Shown here in pieces: positions 20,845-29,967 of a stretch of 64,000 nt of DNA. Each line of letters opens with the position of its first letter. Within the stretch, counting starts at the first letter, position 1. A program made the translations under genes and the position numbers. The notes under the pieces are model-generated. The model was not told where the DNA came from. It worked only from the letters and a program-made list of their open reading frames with translations, and did not search any database. The DNA lies in assembly GCF_000741575.1 (NCBI RefSeq), contig NZ_JGYV01000001.1, positions 372,001 to 436,000 on the forward strand, in the 5' to 3' direction. This DNA is from Bifidobacterium cuniculi (GTDB taxonomy: Bacteria; Actinomycetota; Actinomycetes; Actinomycetales; Bifidobacteriaceae).

Positions 20845-22035
20845 ATGTTGCGTTGGCAGACGGCAGGGGAGTCGCACGGAGAGGCGCTGGTCGCCATGGT
20901 CGAGGGGCTGCCCGCAGGCGTCGAGGTCACCACCCATGACATCCAGGATGCCCTGGCGCGCCGTCGGCTGGGATACGGCCGCGGCGCCCGCATGAAATTC
21001 GAACAGGACCAGGTGCGCCTGCTGGCAGGCGTACGGCACGGGAGCACCCTCGGTTCGCCCGTCGCCATCGAAATCGGCAACACCGAGTGGCTCAAATGGA
21101 CCGAGGTGATGGCCGCCGACCCCCTCGACCACGACCTCGCGCGTGAGGGACGCAACGCGCCGCTCAGCCGTCCGCGCCCGGGACACGCCGACCTGACCGG
21201 CATGCGCAAGTACGGTTTCGACGATGCGCGTCCCGTCCTGGAGCGGTCCAGCGCCCGTGAGACGGCTTCGCGCGTGGCACTCGGTGCCGTGGCGGCACGT
21301 TTCCTCGAACAGGCCGCGGGCGTCCGCACGGTCGCCCATGTCATCTCCATCGGCGGTGCGGGTGTGGAGGGGAACGAGGCCACCCTGCCCACACCCGACG
21401 ACCTGGCGGCCCTGGACGCATCCCCGGTGCGTACCCTGGACAAGGAAGCGGAAGCGCGCATGATGGCGCGGGTCGACGAGGCGAAGGAGGCCGGCGACAC
21501 CCTGGGCGGTGTCATCGAGGTGATCGCCTACGGCATGCCTGCCGGCGTAGGCACCTATGTCGAGTCGGACCGCCGGCTTGACGCGGCGCTGGCGGCGGCG
21601 CTCATGGGCATCCAGGCCATCAAGGGCGTGGAAGTCGGCGACGGCTTCCTCGAGGCCGACCGTCCGGGGTCTCAGGCCCATGACGAGATGGTCATCGGCC
21701 CGGACGGCAGGATCGAACGTCTCACCAACCGTGCCGGTGGCATCGAGGGCGGCATGTCCAACGGGCAGCCGATCCGCCTGCGCGCCGCCATGAAACCCAT
21801 CCCATCCATTCCGCGCGCCCTGCGTACCGTGGACGTCGCCACCGGCGAGGAAGCCAAGGCCATCAACCAGCGTTCCGACAGCACTGCCGTGCCCGCGGCT
21901 GCGGTCGTCGCCGAGGCGATGGTGCGGCTGACCTTGGCACAGTACCTGCTGGAGAAGTTCGGCGGCGACAGCGTGTCCGAGACACGCCGCAACATCGAGT
22001 CCTACTTGGCATCCTGGCCGGAACACATGCGCTGA
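20845..22035 (+). CDS. aroC: Chorismate synthase
   Basis: FMN-dependent conversion of EPSP to chorismate, the last step of the shikimate pathway. The 396 residues begin [20 protein letters not shown], the first AroC signature. [28 protein letters not shown], the [17 protein letters not shown] segment and the C-terminal FRSD-like [17 protein letters not shown] follow. AAAGGAG precedes the ATG. It leads a compact shikimate operon with aroKB and aroQ. Confidence 0.97.
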   Translation: MLRWQTAGESHGEALVAMVEGLPAGVEVTTHDIQDALARRRLGYGRGARMKFEQDQVRLLAGVRHGSTLGSPVAIEIGNTEWLKWTEVMAADPLDHDLAREGRNAPLSRPRPGHADLTGMRKYGFDDARPVLERSSARETASRVALGAVAARFLEQAAGVRTVAHVISIGGAGVEGNEATLPTPDDLAALDASPVRTLDKEAEARMMARVDEAKEAGDTLGGVIEVIAYGMPAGVGTYVESDRRLDAALAAALMGIQAIKGVEVGDGFLEADRPGSQAHDEMVIGPDGRIERLTNRAGGIEGGMSNGQPIRLRAAMKPIPSIPRALRTVDVATGEEAKAINQRSDSTAVPAAAVVAEAMVRLTLAQYLLEKFGGDSVSETRRNIESYLASWPEHMR

Positions 22036-22052
22036 TGCCGAAAGAGGGACAC

Positions 22053-23672
22053 ATGGTACAGCCAGCAGCAGTGGTCATCGGCATGATGGGCGCGGGCAAG
22101 ACACGCCTGGGCAAGGAGATGGCGCAGATGACGGGCCTGCCCTTCAAGGACGCCGACATAGAGCTCGAACGCCGTCTCGGTATGGGCATTCCCCGGTATT
22201 TCGCGCAGCACGGCGAGCCCGCGTTCCGCGAGGCCGAACGCGACGTGGTCTGCGAGGTCCTCGCTTCCTTCCCAGGCGTCTTCGCGTTGGGCGGGGGAGC
22301 CCCCATGACCCCGGCCGTCCAGGAGGCCCTGGCGGCGTATGCGGCGTCGGGAGGCAAGGTCATCTACCTGCTCGCCGACCCCCAGGAAGCCATGGAACGC
22401 GCGCGCCGCGGCGGCGGCCGGCCCATGCTCGACGGGGACGCGGACGCGCGGTGGCGCACGCTCTTCGAGCAGCGTGACCCCGTCTACCGACAGGTATCCA
22501 ACGTAGTGGTCCGTACCAAGGGCCTGACGCCGAAAACGGCAGCAAGGAAGATGATCGAGATGATTGACGAAGGCATCGTGCACGTGACCGGCGCAGGCAT
22601 CGAACCCTACGACGTACGCATCGGCGAAGGGGCGCTGCAGCACCTTCCCGACGTGCTCGGCACGGGACCCGTACGGGTCGGGCTCATCCATACCCAGTCC
22701 GTCCAGCGCCATTCCGACCGAGCACGCACCATCCTGCGCAAGGCCGGCTACGAGGTCAGCGACATCGTCATACCGGACGCCGAGATGGGCAAGACCATCC
22801 AGGTGGCGAACGGCATCTGGGAACGTCTGGGGCGTGAGGGTTTCACGCGCTCGGACGCCATCGTCGGGTTGGGCGGTGGCGCCTGCACGGACCTGGCCGG
22901 CTTCGTCGCCGCCACTTGGATGCGTGGCATCCGCTACGTGAACTGTCCCACCTCGTTGCTGGCCATGGTGGACGCCTCGACGGGCGGCAAGACCGGCATC
23001 AACACGCCTCAGGGCAAGAACCTGGTGGGATCCTTCTACACGCCGGCCGGAGTGCTCGCGGACCTGCGCACCCTTGCCACGCTGCCCAACGACATCTTCG
23101 TCGAGGGCCTGGGCGAGGTGGCCAAGTCGGGATTCATCCACGACCCGCAGATCCTGCACATCCTCGAGGGCCACGCCGACGCACTGCGCGCCTTCGACGG
23201 CGCCAGCTTCCTCGACTCGCCACTCAAGCCGGTCGTCGCCGAACTCATCGAACGCACCGTGCGCGTCAAGGTACACCACGTAAGTGCGGACCTGAAGGAG
23301 AAGGGCCTGCGGGAATTCCTCAACTACGGGCACACCTTCGGCCACGCCATCGAGCAGATGGAGCACTTCCGCTGGCGTCACGGCAATGCGGTCGCGGTGG
23401 GCATGGTCTTCGCAGCGGAGCTCGCCCGTCGTTCGGGCCTCATCGACCCGGACCTCGTCGACTACCACCGGAGCCTCCTGTCCTCCCTCGGCCTGCCCAC
23501 CAGCTGGTCCAACGGCAGCTACGACCAGGCACTGCAGCTCATGCACCGCGACAAGAAGGCGCGCGGCAACACCCTGCGGTTCGTGGTCCTCGACGGCATC
23601 GGCCACCCCGTGCACCTCGACGGTCCGGAGGGGCGGATCGTCCGCGAATCCTTCGAGGCCATCCGCGGCTAG
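22053..23672 (+). CDS. aroKB: Bifunctional shikimate kinase / 3-dehydroquinate synthase
   Basis: Fused enzyme of two non-consecutive shikimate steps. Residues 1 to about 175 are shikimate kinase: the P-loop [11 protein letters not shown], then [11 protein letters not shown] and FALGGGAP. From about residue 185 the protein is NAD-dependent dehydroquinate synthase: [39 protein letters not shown], the metal-site region [12 protein letters not shown], and [15 protein letters not shown]. The total of 539 residues fits the fusion known in bifidobacteria. The start at 22053 has AAAGAGG; an ATG at 22035 overlapping the aroC stop lacks one. Confidence 0.95.
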   Translation: MVQPAAVVIGMMGAGKTRLGKEMAQMTGLPFKDADIELERRLGMGIPRYFAQHGEPAFREAERDVVCEVLASFPGVFALGGGAPMTPAVQEALAAYAASGGKVIYLLADPQEAMERARRGGGRPMLDGDADARWRTLFEQRDPVYRQVSNVVVRTKGLTPKTAARKMIEMIDEGIVHVTGAGIEPYDVRIGEGALQHLPDVLGTGPVRVGLIHTQSVQRHSDRARTILRKAGYEVSDIVIPDAEMGKTIQVANGIWERLGREGFTRSDAIVGLGGGACTDLAGFVAATWMRGIRYVNCPTSLLAMVDASTGGKTGINTPQGKNLVGSFYTPAGVLADLRTLATLPNDIFVEGLGEVAKSGFIHDPQILHILEGHADALRAFDGASFLDSPLKPVVAELIERTVRVKVHHVSADLKEKGLREFLNYGHTFGHAIEQMEHFRWRHGNAVAVGMVFAAELARRSGLIDPDLVDYHRSLLSSLGLPTSWSNGSYDQALQLMHRDKKARGNTLRFVVLDGIGHPVHLDGPEGRIVRESFEAIRG

Positions 23673-23756
23673 CGTGCATGCAGCCCATGGCGGAACCGAC
23701 GCGGTTATCATGGGCAGCATGAATCCGGCCGCGGATGCCGGTGGAATGGAGAGAAC

Positions 23757-24200
23757 ATGCAGAAAGTCATCGTGGTGAACGGACCGAACCTCGGACGGCT
23801 TGGCGTGCGCCAGCCGGACGTGTACGGCAAGCAGGACATCGAACAGCTGCGCAGGCTGTGCGAGCAGTGGGGCGTCGAATACGGGCTCGCGGTCGAGGTG
23901 CGGCAGACGGACGACGAGGCACAGATGGTCCAGTGGATGCACGAGGCGGCCGACAGGCAGATGGCCGTCATCATGAATCCGGCTGCCTTCACCCACTACT
24001 CCTATGCGCTTGCCGACGCCGCCCACATGGTGCTGGATGCGGACATGCCGCTCATGGAGGTCCACATCTCCAACCCGGCGGCACGCGACGAGTTCCGCAA
24101 GCGTTCCGTGATCAGCCCGGTCGCCACGGGCACCATCACCGGCCTGGGCTTCCTCGGCTACAAGCTCGCATTGGAAGCGGTCGCAGACCTGACCAAGTAG
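23757..24200 (+). CDS. aroQ: 3-dehydroquinate dehydratase, type II
   Basis: Dehydrates 3-dehydroquinate to 3-dehydroshikimate. The 147-residue length and trimeric-dodecamer family sequence are typical. VVNGPNLGRLGVRQPDVYG carries the lid region. The active-site residues follow in MNPAAFTHYSYALADA (Asn, His) and VHISNPAARDEFRKRSVI. GGAGAGAAC precedes the ATG. It is the third gene of the shikimate set, 84 nt after aroKB, and ends before a very long palindrome. Confidence 0.95.
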   Translation: MQKVIVVNGPNLGRLGVRQPDVYGKQDIEQLRRLCEQWGVEYGLAVEVRQTDDEAQMVQWMHEAADRQMAVIMNPAAFTHYSYALADAAHMVLDADMPLMEVHISNPAARDEFRKRSVISPVATGTITGLGFLGYKLALEAVADLTK

Positions 24201-24206
24201 GCAGTA

Positions 24207-24294
24207 CCGTCGCACAATGCGGCAGGGCCCCGTCGGGCTGTCGGACGGCATGCCGTCCGACAGCCCGACGGGGCCCTGCCGCATTGTGCGACGG
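24207..24294. terminator. 88-nt perfect palindrome after aroQ
   Basis: Every base from 24207 to 24294 pairs with its mirror around GGCATGCC, giving 44-nt arms with no loop and no T-tract. It begins 7 nt after the aroQ stop. The distal end GCCGCATTGTG (24279-24289) is repeated at 24295-24305. It is probably the transcription end of the shikimate operon; a cruciform or protein-binding role is possible. Confidence 0.6.
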
Positions 24295-24313
24295 CCGCAT
24301 TGTGAATGCCTGA

Positions 24314-24358
24314 TTTCACGGATGTGAAGAAATTGTGTAAAATTGAAAACGATTTTCG
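24314..24358 (+). promoter_or_regulatory. Amylopullulanase promoter with LacI-type operator at +1
   Basis: TTTCAC at 24314-24319 and TAAAAT at 24338-24343 with an 18-nt spacer. TGAAAACGATTTTCG at 24344-24358 follows directly; its CG-centred A/T arms resemble LacI-family operators and cover the predicted transcription start. A second pair (TTGAGC with TACATT at about 24406-24433) could give a shorter leader. The rest of the 320-nt gap up to the gene shows nothing else. Confidence 0.45.
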
Positions 24359-24520
24359 TGCAATCGTATGCAATCCACCTTGTTGTGGAGCCGAGAGAAT
24401 CCTTGCATTGAGCGCAAGCGGTTGGAGCATACATTGGCAAAAGCGCGTGCTTGACCGGTGTGGGCATGGATGCCCGAACCGTCTGGCCGCGCACGGAGAC
24501 AAGAGAATGGAAACACGCAT

Positions 24521-27500
24521 ATGGTGAACAAGCAGTTGCGGACTGCGGTGCGCCGCCCCGTCGGCATGGCCGTTGCGCTTGCCCTGGGCTGCAGTGGCGC
24601 ATTGCTCGCCGTCCCATCCAGTGCGATGGCGGACGATACCGGCAGCACCCAGCTGCCGAAGGCGACCGACGTGCAGGTGATCGCCTTCCAGCAGACCTGG
24701 AACTCCATCGCGAAGGAGTGCACCAAGACGTACGGACCGGAAGGAGTCAAGTACGTCGAGGTCTCGCCGCCGCAGGAAAGCATCCAGGGCACGGCCTGGT
24801 GGACCTCCTACCAGCCCGTGAGCTACAAGCTCGACTCGAAGCTGGGCACCGAGGCCGAATTCAAGGACATGGTCGCGACCTGCGAGGCCGCGGGCGTCGG
24901 CATCATCGCCGACGTGGTCCTCAACCAGACCACCGGCTCCGACGTGGCCGCCGGCGAACAGACCGGCGTGGCCGGCACCAAGTACAACGGTTCCACCGGC
25001 GACTATCCCGGCTTCACCGGCGAGTCCGGCCAGTACCCGCAGGGCGTGACGAAGGACGACTTCCACGACTACGAGAATGGCAAGAGCATCTCCGACTACA
25101 CCAACCAGCAGGAAGTGCAGGAAGGCCGCCTGAGCTCCATGTGGGACTTCGACACCTCCTCCGCCAAGGTGCAGGACATCCAGTCCGACTACCTGGTCAA
25201 GCTGTGGAACCTGGGCGTGCGCGCCTTCCGCATGGATGCCGTCAAGCACATCAACGCCGATGACGTCAAGGGCGTCAAGGACGCCATGGCCAGGAAGCTC
25301 AACATGAATGCCGACGACATCTACTGGATCCAGGAGGTCATCGGCAACGGCAACGAGGCCGCCGGCATCCAGCCCTACAACTACTTCGGCACCGGCACTG
25401 TCACCCAGTTCGACTACAAGTCCGACCTCAACGCCAAGTTCAAGGGCAACATCGCCGGGCTCAAGGACCTGTCGACCCGCATCGGCGACACCTCTTCGAA
25501 CAAGCTGGCCGTGCCTTCCGCACTGGCGAACGTCTTCGTGACCAACTGGGACACCGCACGCAACGACGGCGCCATCACCTACAAGGACGGTTCCATGTAC
25601 TCGCTGGCCAACGCCTTCATGCTGGCCTACGACTACGGCACGCCGCGCCTGCTGTCCGACTACAAGTACGACGTGAACGACAACGGCGCCCCCGGCGCCA
25701 CCGACACCGCGGTGCCGGACGTCGACTTCGACCAGGCCTGCTCGACCAAGGACGGCGACTGGAACTGCCAGCAGCGCTGGACCACCACGCGCGGCATGAT
25801 CGCCTTCCATAACTACGTGGCCGGCACCGCCGTCACCTCCTGGCAGGACGACGCCGCGAACAACATCGCCTTCTCCCGCGGCGGCAAGGGCTTCGTGGCC
25901 CTCAACAACTCGGCCGAGGACAAGGACGTGGAATACGCGACCGACATGCCCGACGGCGAGTACTGCGACGTCTACGGCACGCAGGACTGCTCGAAGACAG
26001 TGACCGTCTCCGGCGGCAAGGTCAAGATGACCATCCCCGCCATGCAGGCCGTCGCCATCTACGGCGGCGCCACCAAGGCCACCCACCCCGCGGCCGATGC
26101 CGCGACCGACCCCAGCACCCCGGACGTGGTCGTGCCGGACACCACCCTCAAGCCCGACGACACCACGCTGACCGTGTACTACAAGGCCGCGGAAGGCCAG
26201 GAGAAGGCCTACATCCATTACGGCGTGGGCGATGACTGGACCGCCGTTCCCGGCGTGGAGATGACCAAGGACGCCCAGGGCTACTTCACCGCCACGTTGG
26301 ACACCAAGGGCAAGGCCATCGAGATGGTCTTCAACGACGGCAACAACAACTGGGACAACCCCAACGGCGGCGGCAACTACACCCCCGCGCTGGGTATCAC
26401 CCATGTGGGCGTGGCAAACCACGAAATGACCGTGGGCAACCCCGAATCCATCGGCGCGCAGACGCGACTGCTCGTACACTACAAGGCAGCCGAGTCCGAC
26501 CCCGGCCGCGGCGTCTACTTCTGGGGCACCGACAAGTCCGGCAACGACCTCGCCGGCGCGCACCACGCCTTCACCGGCACCGACTGCTACGGCAAGGTCG
26601 GCGAATACGTCATCGACGGCTCCTTCGACGAGCTGGGCATGATCGTCACCACCGACGGCTGGGACAAGTTCGGCGGCGACCGCATCGTCAAGGTCGCCAA
26701 GGACGGCACCGCCGAGGTGTGGATCGACGGCACCGGCGACGCGGACTCCACCCTGGACACGGCCCCCGCCGACTACGCCTGCAAGGCCGCCTCCGTGGAG
26801 CTGACCGTGCACTACCAGCGCTTAGACGGCATGTACTTCCAGCCTGGAGCCACCTATATCAACGATCAGGGCAAGGAAGAACCGGTCAAGGTGCCGCAGT
26901 GGGACATCTGGACATGGAACGCCAACTCCGACGGCTTCGCCGGCAAGTTCACCAGCCACGACGACTGGGGCGAGGTCGCCAGGCTGTCCTTCTCCAACTA
27001 CGCCTACCAGTCCGACAACGGCATCTCCGACTTCGGCATGCTGCGCCGTTTCGGCGTGGACGAGTGGGCCAAGAAGGACGGCGGCGACGGCGACATCAAG
27101 ATGACCGCCAGCGCCCTCGTCTTCGACGCCGCGTCCAACACGGCCAAGGGTGAGGTCTGGCTGGTCCAGGACGACGCCACCGTGTACACCGCCCGTCCCG
27201 CCCTCGGCGCCCGCATCGTGTCCGCCGAGATCTCCGGCAACGCCGAGGTCAGCGCCAAGCTGTCCCGGAACGCCGACGAGGCTTCCGTCAAGGACGCCGT
27301 CAAGCTCACCGACGCCGACGGCAACACCGTCGAGGTCAAGGACGTGAAGGTCGAGGGTACCATGGTGACCGTCACCGTCGCGCAGGACCTCGACCTGACC
27401 GCCAAGTACGTCATCGAGATCGGCGACTTCGGCTCCGCCGACGTCGTCGCCGGCTCCGTGGTGCGCACCGACGCCTTCGACCAGGCCTATGCTTACGACG

Positions 27501-29767
27501 GCGACGACCTGGGTGCCACCTGGGCCGACGGCGGCTCGACCTTCAAGGTCTGGGCGCCGACCGCCAAGGACGTCAAGCTCGTCACCTACCAGGACAACTC
27601 CGAGAAATCGGCCGAGGCCGGTGCGGTCGACATGCAGCGCGGCGACAAGGGCGTGTGGAGCGTGACCGCCAAGGTCGACGACGGCACCGCTTACGCGTAC
27701 CGCGTGTCCTTCGCCGACGGCACGGTGAACACCACCGCCGATCCCTACGCCAAGGCCGCCGTGGTCAACGGCAGGCGTTCCGTCGTGCTCTCCGGGCAGC
27801 GGACGACCGTGGCCGGATCGACGCGCATGGAACCCTTCACCTCGCCGGCCGACGCGATCATCGCCGAGACCCACATCCGCGACTTCACCAAGAGCGAGAC
27901 CTCCGGCGTCTCCGAGGCGAACCGCGGCAAGTACCTGGGCATGGTCGAGACGGGTACCGTCAACTCCTCCGGCACGTCCACCGGCGTTGACTACCTGAAG
28001 GACCTGGGCATCACCCACCTGCAGATCCAGCCGATGTTCGACTACGTGAGCGTGGACGAGACGAAGCCGCTCGACGACTCCAACTACAACTGGGGCTACG
28101 ACCCGCTGAACTACAACGTGCCGGAAGGCTCCTACGCATCCGACGCGACCGACCCCGCGACCCGCATCGTCGAGGCCAAGGAGATGGTCGACGGGCTGCA
28201 TGACAACGGCATCCGCGTGATCATGGACGTCGTCTACAACCATGTCGCCGACGCGGCCACCAACCCCTTCGGCCAGACGGTCCCCGGATACTACTTCCGC
28301 TACCAGAACGGCTCGCTGGTCAACAACTCCGGCTGCGGCAACGACACCGCCTCCGAGCGTGCCATGATGCGCAAGTACATCGTGGATTCCGTCACCTACT
28401 GGGCGAAGGAATACCACATGGACGGCTTCCGCTTCGACCTCATGGGCCTGCATGACCTGGAGACCATGAAGCAGGTGCGCGCCGCCCTCGACGAGATCGA
28501 CCCCTCGATCATCGTCGTCGGCGAGGGATGGGACATGAACTCCACGATGGACAAGTCCCTCATGTCGATCCAGCCGAACGGCTACGAACTCGACAACGGC
28601 ACCTCCACCGTGTCCTTCTTCAACGACTCCATCCGCGACGGCCTCAAGGGCTCCGTGTTCTCGGACACCGGCCAGGGCTTCGTCAACGGTGCGGCCGGCC
28701 TGGAGGAGCGCATCGCCAACAACATGCTCGGATGCCAGAACCAGATGGACGCCACCCTCGAGGACGGCAGCCTCAATCCGGCCACCTGCAACAACGGCAA
28801 CAACGTGTTCCACTACGCGAACGCCGCGCAGTCGGTGAACTACGTCGAGATCCACGACAACCTCACGCTCAACGACAAGCTGGAGAAGTCCCTCTTCGTG
28901 GACGGCGAGGGCAACCCGTTGCCCGACGCCGACACGATGGGCGAGCAGGAACGCAAGGAGAAGATCGCCGAGGCCGCCAAGCTGGCCGACGCCTCCATCT
29001 TCCTGGCCAACGGCATCGCCGAATTCCAGATCGGCCAGGAGTTCCTGCGCACCAAGGGCGGTGACGGCAACAGCTACAACGTCGGCGACGGCGTGAACAT
29101 GATCGACTGGAACCGCCTCGACGACGCCGTCTACGCCGACAGCGCCGCCTACGTGAAGCAGCTCATCGCACTGCGCAAGAGCGTCTCCGCGTTCCGCATG
29201 GCCGACTACGGCGCAATCAACGCCACCGCCAAGGTCATCAAGGCCGCCGACGGCGTGGTCGCCTACCGCATCGGCGACACGAAGGGCACCTACGTCGTGG
29301 TGCTCAACGCCAATGCCGACGACGTGGACCTGGAGGGCATCGATCCGCAGGGGTACGAGGTGCTGCTGGGCGCCGACGCAGCTGATGCGGCTGACGCCCC
29401 GGTCGAGGCCGTCGCGTTCCGGAGCGACGACATCCCCGTCGAGGACGCGGTGGCCGCCGCCGATACGACGGACACGGCAGCCCAGGGCCTCGAGGTCCCT
29501 GCCGTTGGTGCCAAGATGACGGTCGCCGAAGGCGACGCGGTCAAGGTCCCTGCCCGCAGTGCGCTGGTGCTCGCCACCGAGGCGCTCCCGCAGGCCGTCG
29601 ACCCCGGCGCCAATGGTGCCGACGGCGCCGCGGCTGCCGCCGCCGCGGCCGACCGCATCTCCGGCATCGCCAGCACCGGCTCCTCCATCGCCGTCCTGGT
29701 GCTGGTGGCGCTGGCACTGGCCGTCGCCGCCTCGGCACTGCTCATGCGCCGCGAGCGCAGGAGCTAA
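24521..29767 (+). CDS. apuB: Secreted amylopullulanase (alpha-amylase plus type I pullulanase), ApuB-like
   Basis: Two-headed starch-degrading enzyme exposed on the cell surface. The 1748 residues begin with a signal peptide ending near SSAMA. A GH13 alpha-amylase domain follows to about residue 530 (nucleophile D239 in FRMDAVKHI, acid/base E272 in WIQEVIG, D344 in VTNWDTAR). Starch-binding modules come next: a CBM25-like one near residues 550-640, then two PUD/CBM41-like ones. A CBM48-like module (FKVWAPTAKDVKLV) precedes the pullulanase domain with YNWGYDP near 1189, D1306, E1335 and D1446. The C-terminus IASTGSS, a hydrophobic helix and RRERRS form a sortase-like or membrane anchor. Confidence 0.95.
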   Translation: MVNKQLRTAVRRPVGMAVALALGCSGALLAVPSSAMADDTGSTQLPKATDVQVIAFQQTWNSIAKECTKTYGPEGVKYVEVSPPQESIQGTAWWTSYQPVSYKLDSKLGTEAEFKDMVATCEAAGVGIIADVVLNQTTGSDVAAGEQTGVAGTKYNGSTGDYPGFTGESGQYPQGVTKDDFHDYENGKSISDYTNQQEVQEGRLSSMWDFDTSSAKVQDIQSDYLVKLWNLGVRAFRMDAVKHINADDVKGVKDAMARKLNMNADDIYWIQEVIGNGNEAAGIQPYNYFGTGTVTQFDYKSDLNAKFKGNIAGLKDLSTRIGDTSSNKLAVPSALANVFVTNWDTARNDGAITYKDGSMYSLANAFMLAYDYGTPRLLSDYKYDVNDNGAPGATDTAVPDVDFDQACSTKDGDWNCQQRWTTTRGMIAFHNYVAGTAVTSWQDDAANNIAFSRGGKGFVALNNSAEDKDVEYATDMPDGEYCDVYGTQDCSKTVTVSGGKVKMTIPAMQAVAIYGGATKATHPAADAATDPSTPDVVVPDTTLKPDDTTLTVYYKAAEGQEKAYIHYGVGDDWTAVPGVEMTKDAQGYFTATLDTKGKAIEMVFNDGNNNWDNPNGGGNYTPALGITHVGVANHEMTVGNPESIGAQTRLLVHYKAAESDPGRGVYFWGTDKSGNDLAGAHHAFTGTDCYGKVGEYVIDGSFDELGMIVTTDGWDKFGGDRIVKVAKDGTAEVWIDGTGDADSTLDTAPADYACKAASVELTVHYQRLDGMYFQPGATYINDQGKEEPVKVPQWDIWTWNANSDGFAGKFTSHDDWGEVARLSFSNYAYQSDNGISDFGMLRRFGVDEWAKKDGGDGDIKMTASALVFDAASNTAKGEVWLVQDDATVYTARPALGARIVSAEISGNAEVSAKLSRNADEASVKDAVKLTDADGNTVEVKDVKVEGTMVTVTVAQDLDLTAKYVIEIGDFGSADVVAGSVVRTDAFDQAYAYDGDDLGATWADGGSTFKVWAPTAKDVKLVTYQDNSEKSAEAGAVDMQRGDKGVWSVTAKVDDGTAYAYRVSFADGTVNTTADPYAKAAVVNGRRSVVLSGQRTTVAGSTRMEPFTSPADAIIAETHIRDFTKSETSGVSEANRGKYLGMVETGTVNSSGTSTGVDYLKDLGITHLQIQPMFDYVSVDETKPLDDSNYNWGYDPLNYNVPEGSYASDATDPATRIVEAKEMVDGLHDNGIRVIMDVVYNHVADAATNPFGQTVPGYYFRYQNGSLVNNSGCGNDTASERAMMRKYIVDSVTYWAKEYHMDGFRFDLMGLHDLETMKQVRAALDEIDPSIIVVGEGWDMNSTMDKSLMSIQPNGYELDNGTSTVSFFNDSIRDGLKGSVFSDTGQGFVNGAAGLEERIANNMLGCQNQMDATLEDGSLNPATCNNGNNVFHYANAAQSVNYVEIHDNLTLNDKLEKSLFVDGEGNPLPDADTMGEQERKEKIAEAAKLADASIFLANGIAEFQIGQEFLRTKGGDGNSYNVGDGVNMIDWNRLDDAVYADSAAYVKQLIALRKSVSAFRMADYGAINATAKVIKAADGVVAYRIGDTKGTYVVVLNANADDVDLEGIDPQGYEVLLGADAADAADAPVEAVAFRSDDIPVEDAVAAADTTDTAAQGLEVPAVGAKMTVAEGDAVKVPARSALVLATEALPQAVDPGANGADGAAAAAAAADRISGIASTGSSIAVLVLVALALAVAASALLMRRERRS

Positions 29768-29797
29768 GGTGAACGGTCCCCACCGGGACTGACATTC

Positions 29798-29826
29798 GGA
29801 GGGCGCCATCCGGCGCCCTCCTTTTT
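29798..29826 (+). terminator. Rho-independent terminator after the amylopullulanase gene
   Basis: A 10-bp GC-rich stem (29798-29807 with 29812-29821), an ATCC loop and five T. This is one of the clearest intrinsic terminators in the window. Confidence 0.9.
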
Positions 29827-29967
29827 CTTTCGGTGAACGCTTGTACATGTTTCGCGCGGAAAACGAGACAAATGATGAGATTCCGTCTGTATTTGGGTAG
29901 GCTGCATCGTGGCGGTCCGCCGGGGCCGGCCGTATCCGTCACCAAGGAGACCAAGGAGATTGTCATC

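Noticed and set aside
24207-24294. Insertion sequence end or transposon remnant
   Set aside because: The palindrome has no transposase fragment or target duplication nearby and sits directly behind a stop codon, like the other long palindromes.
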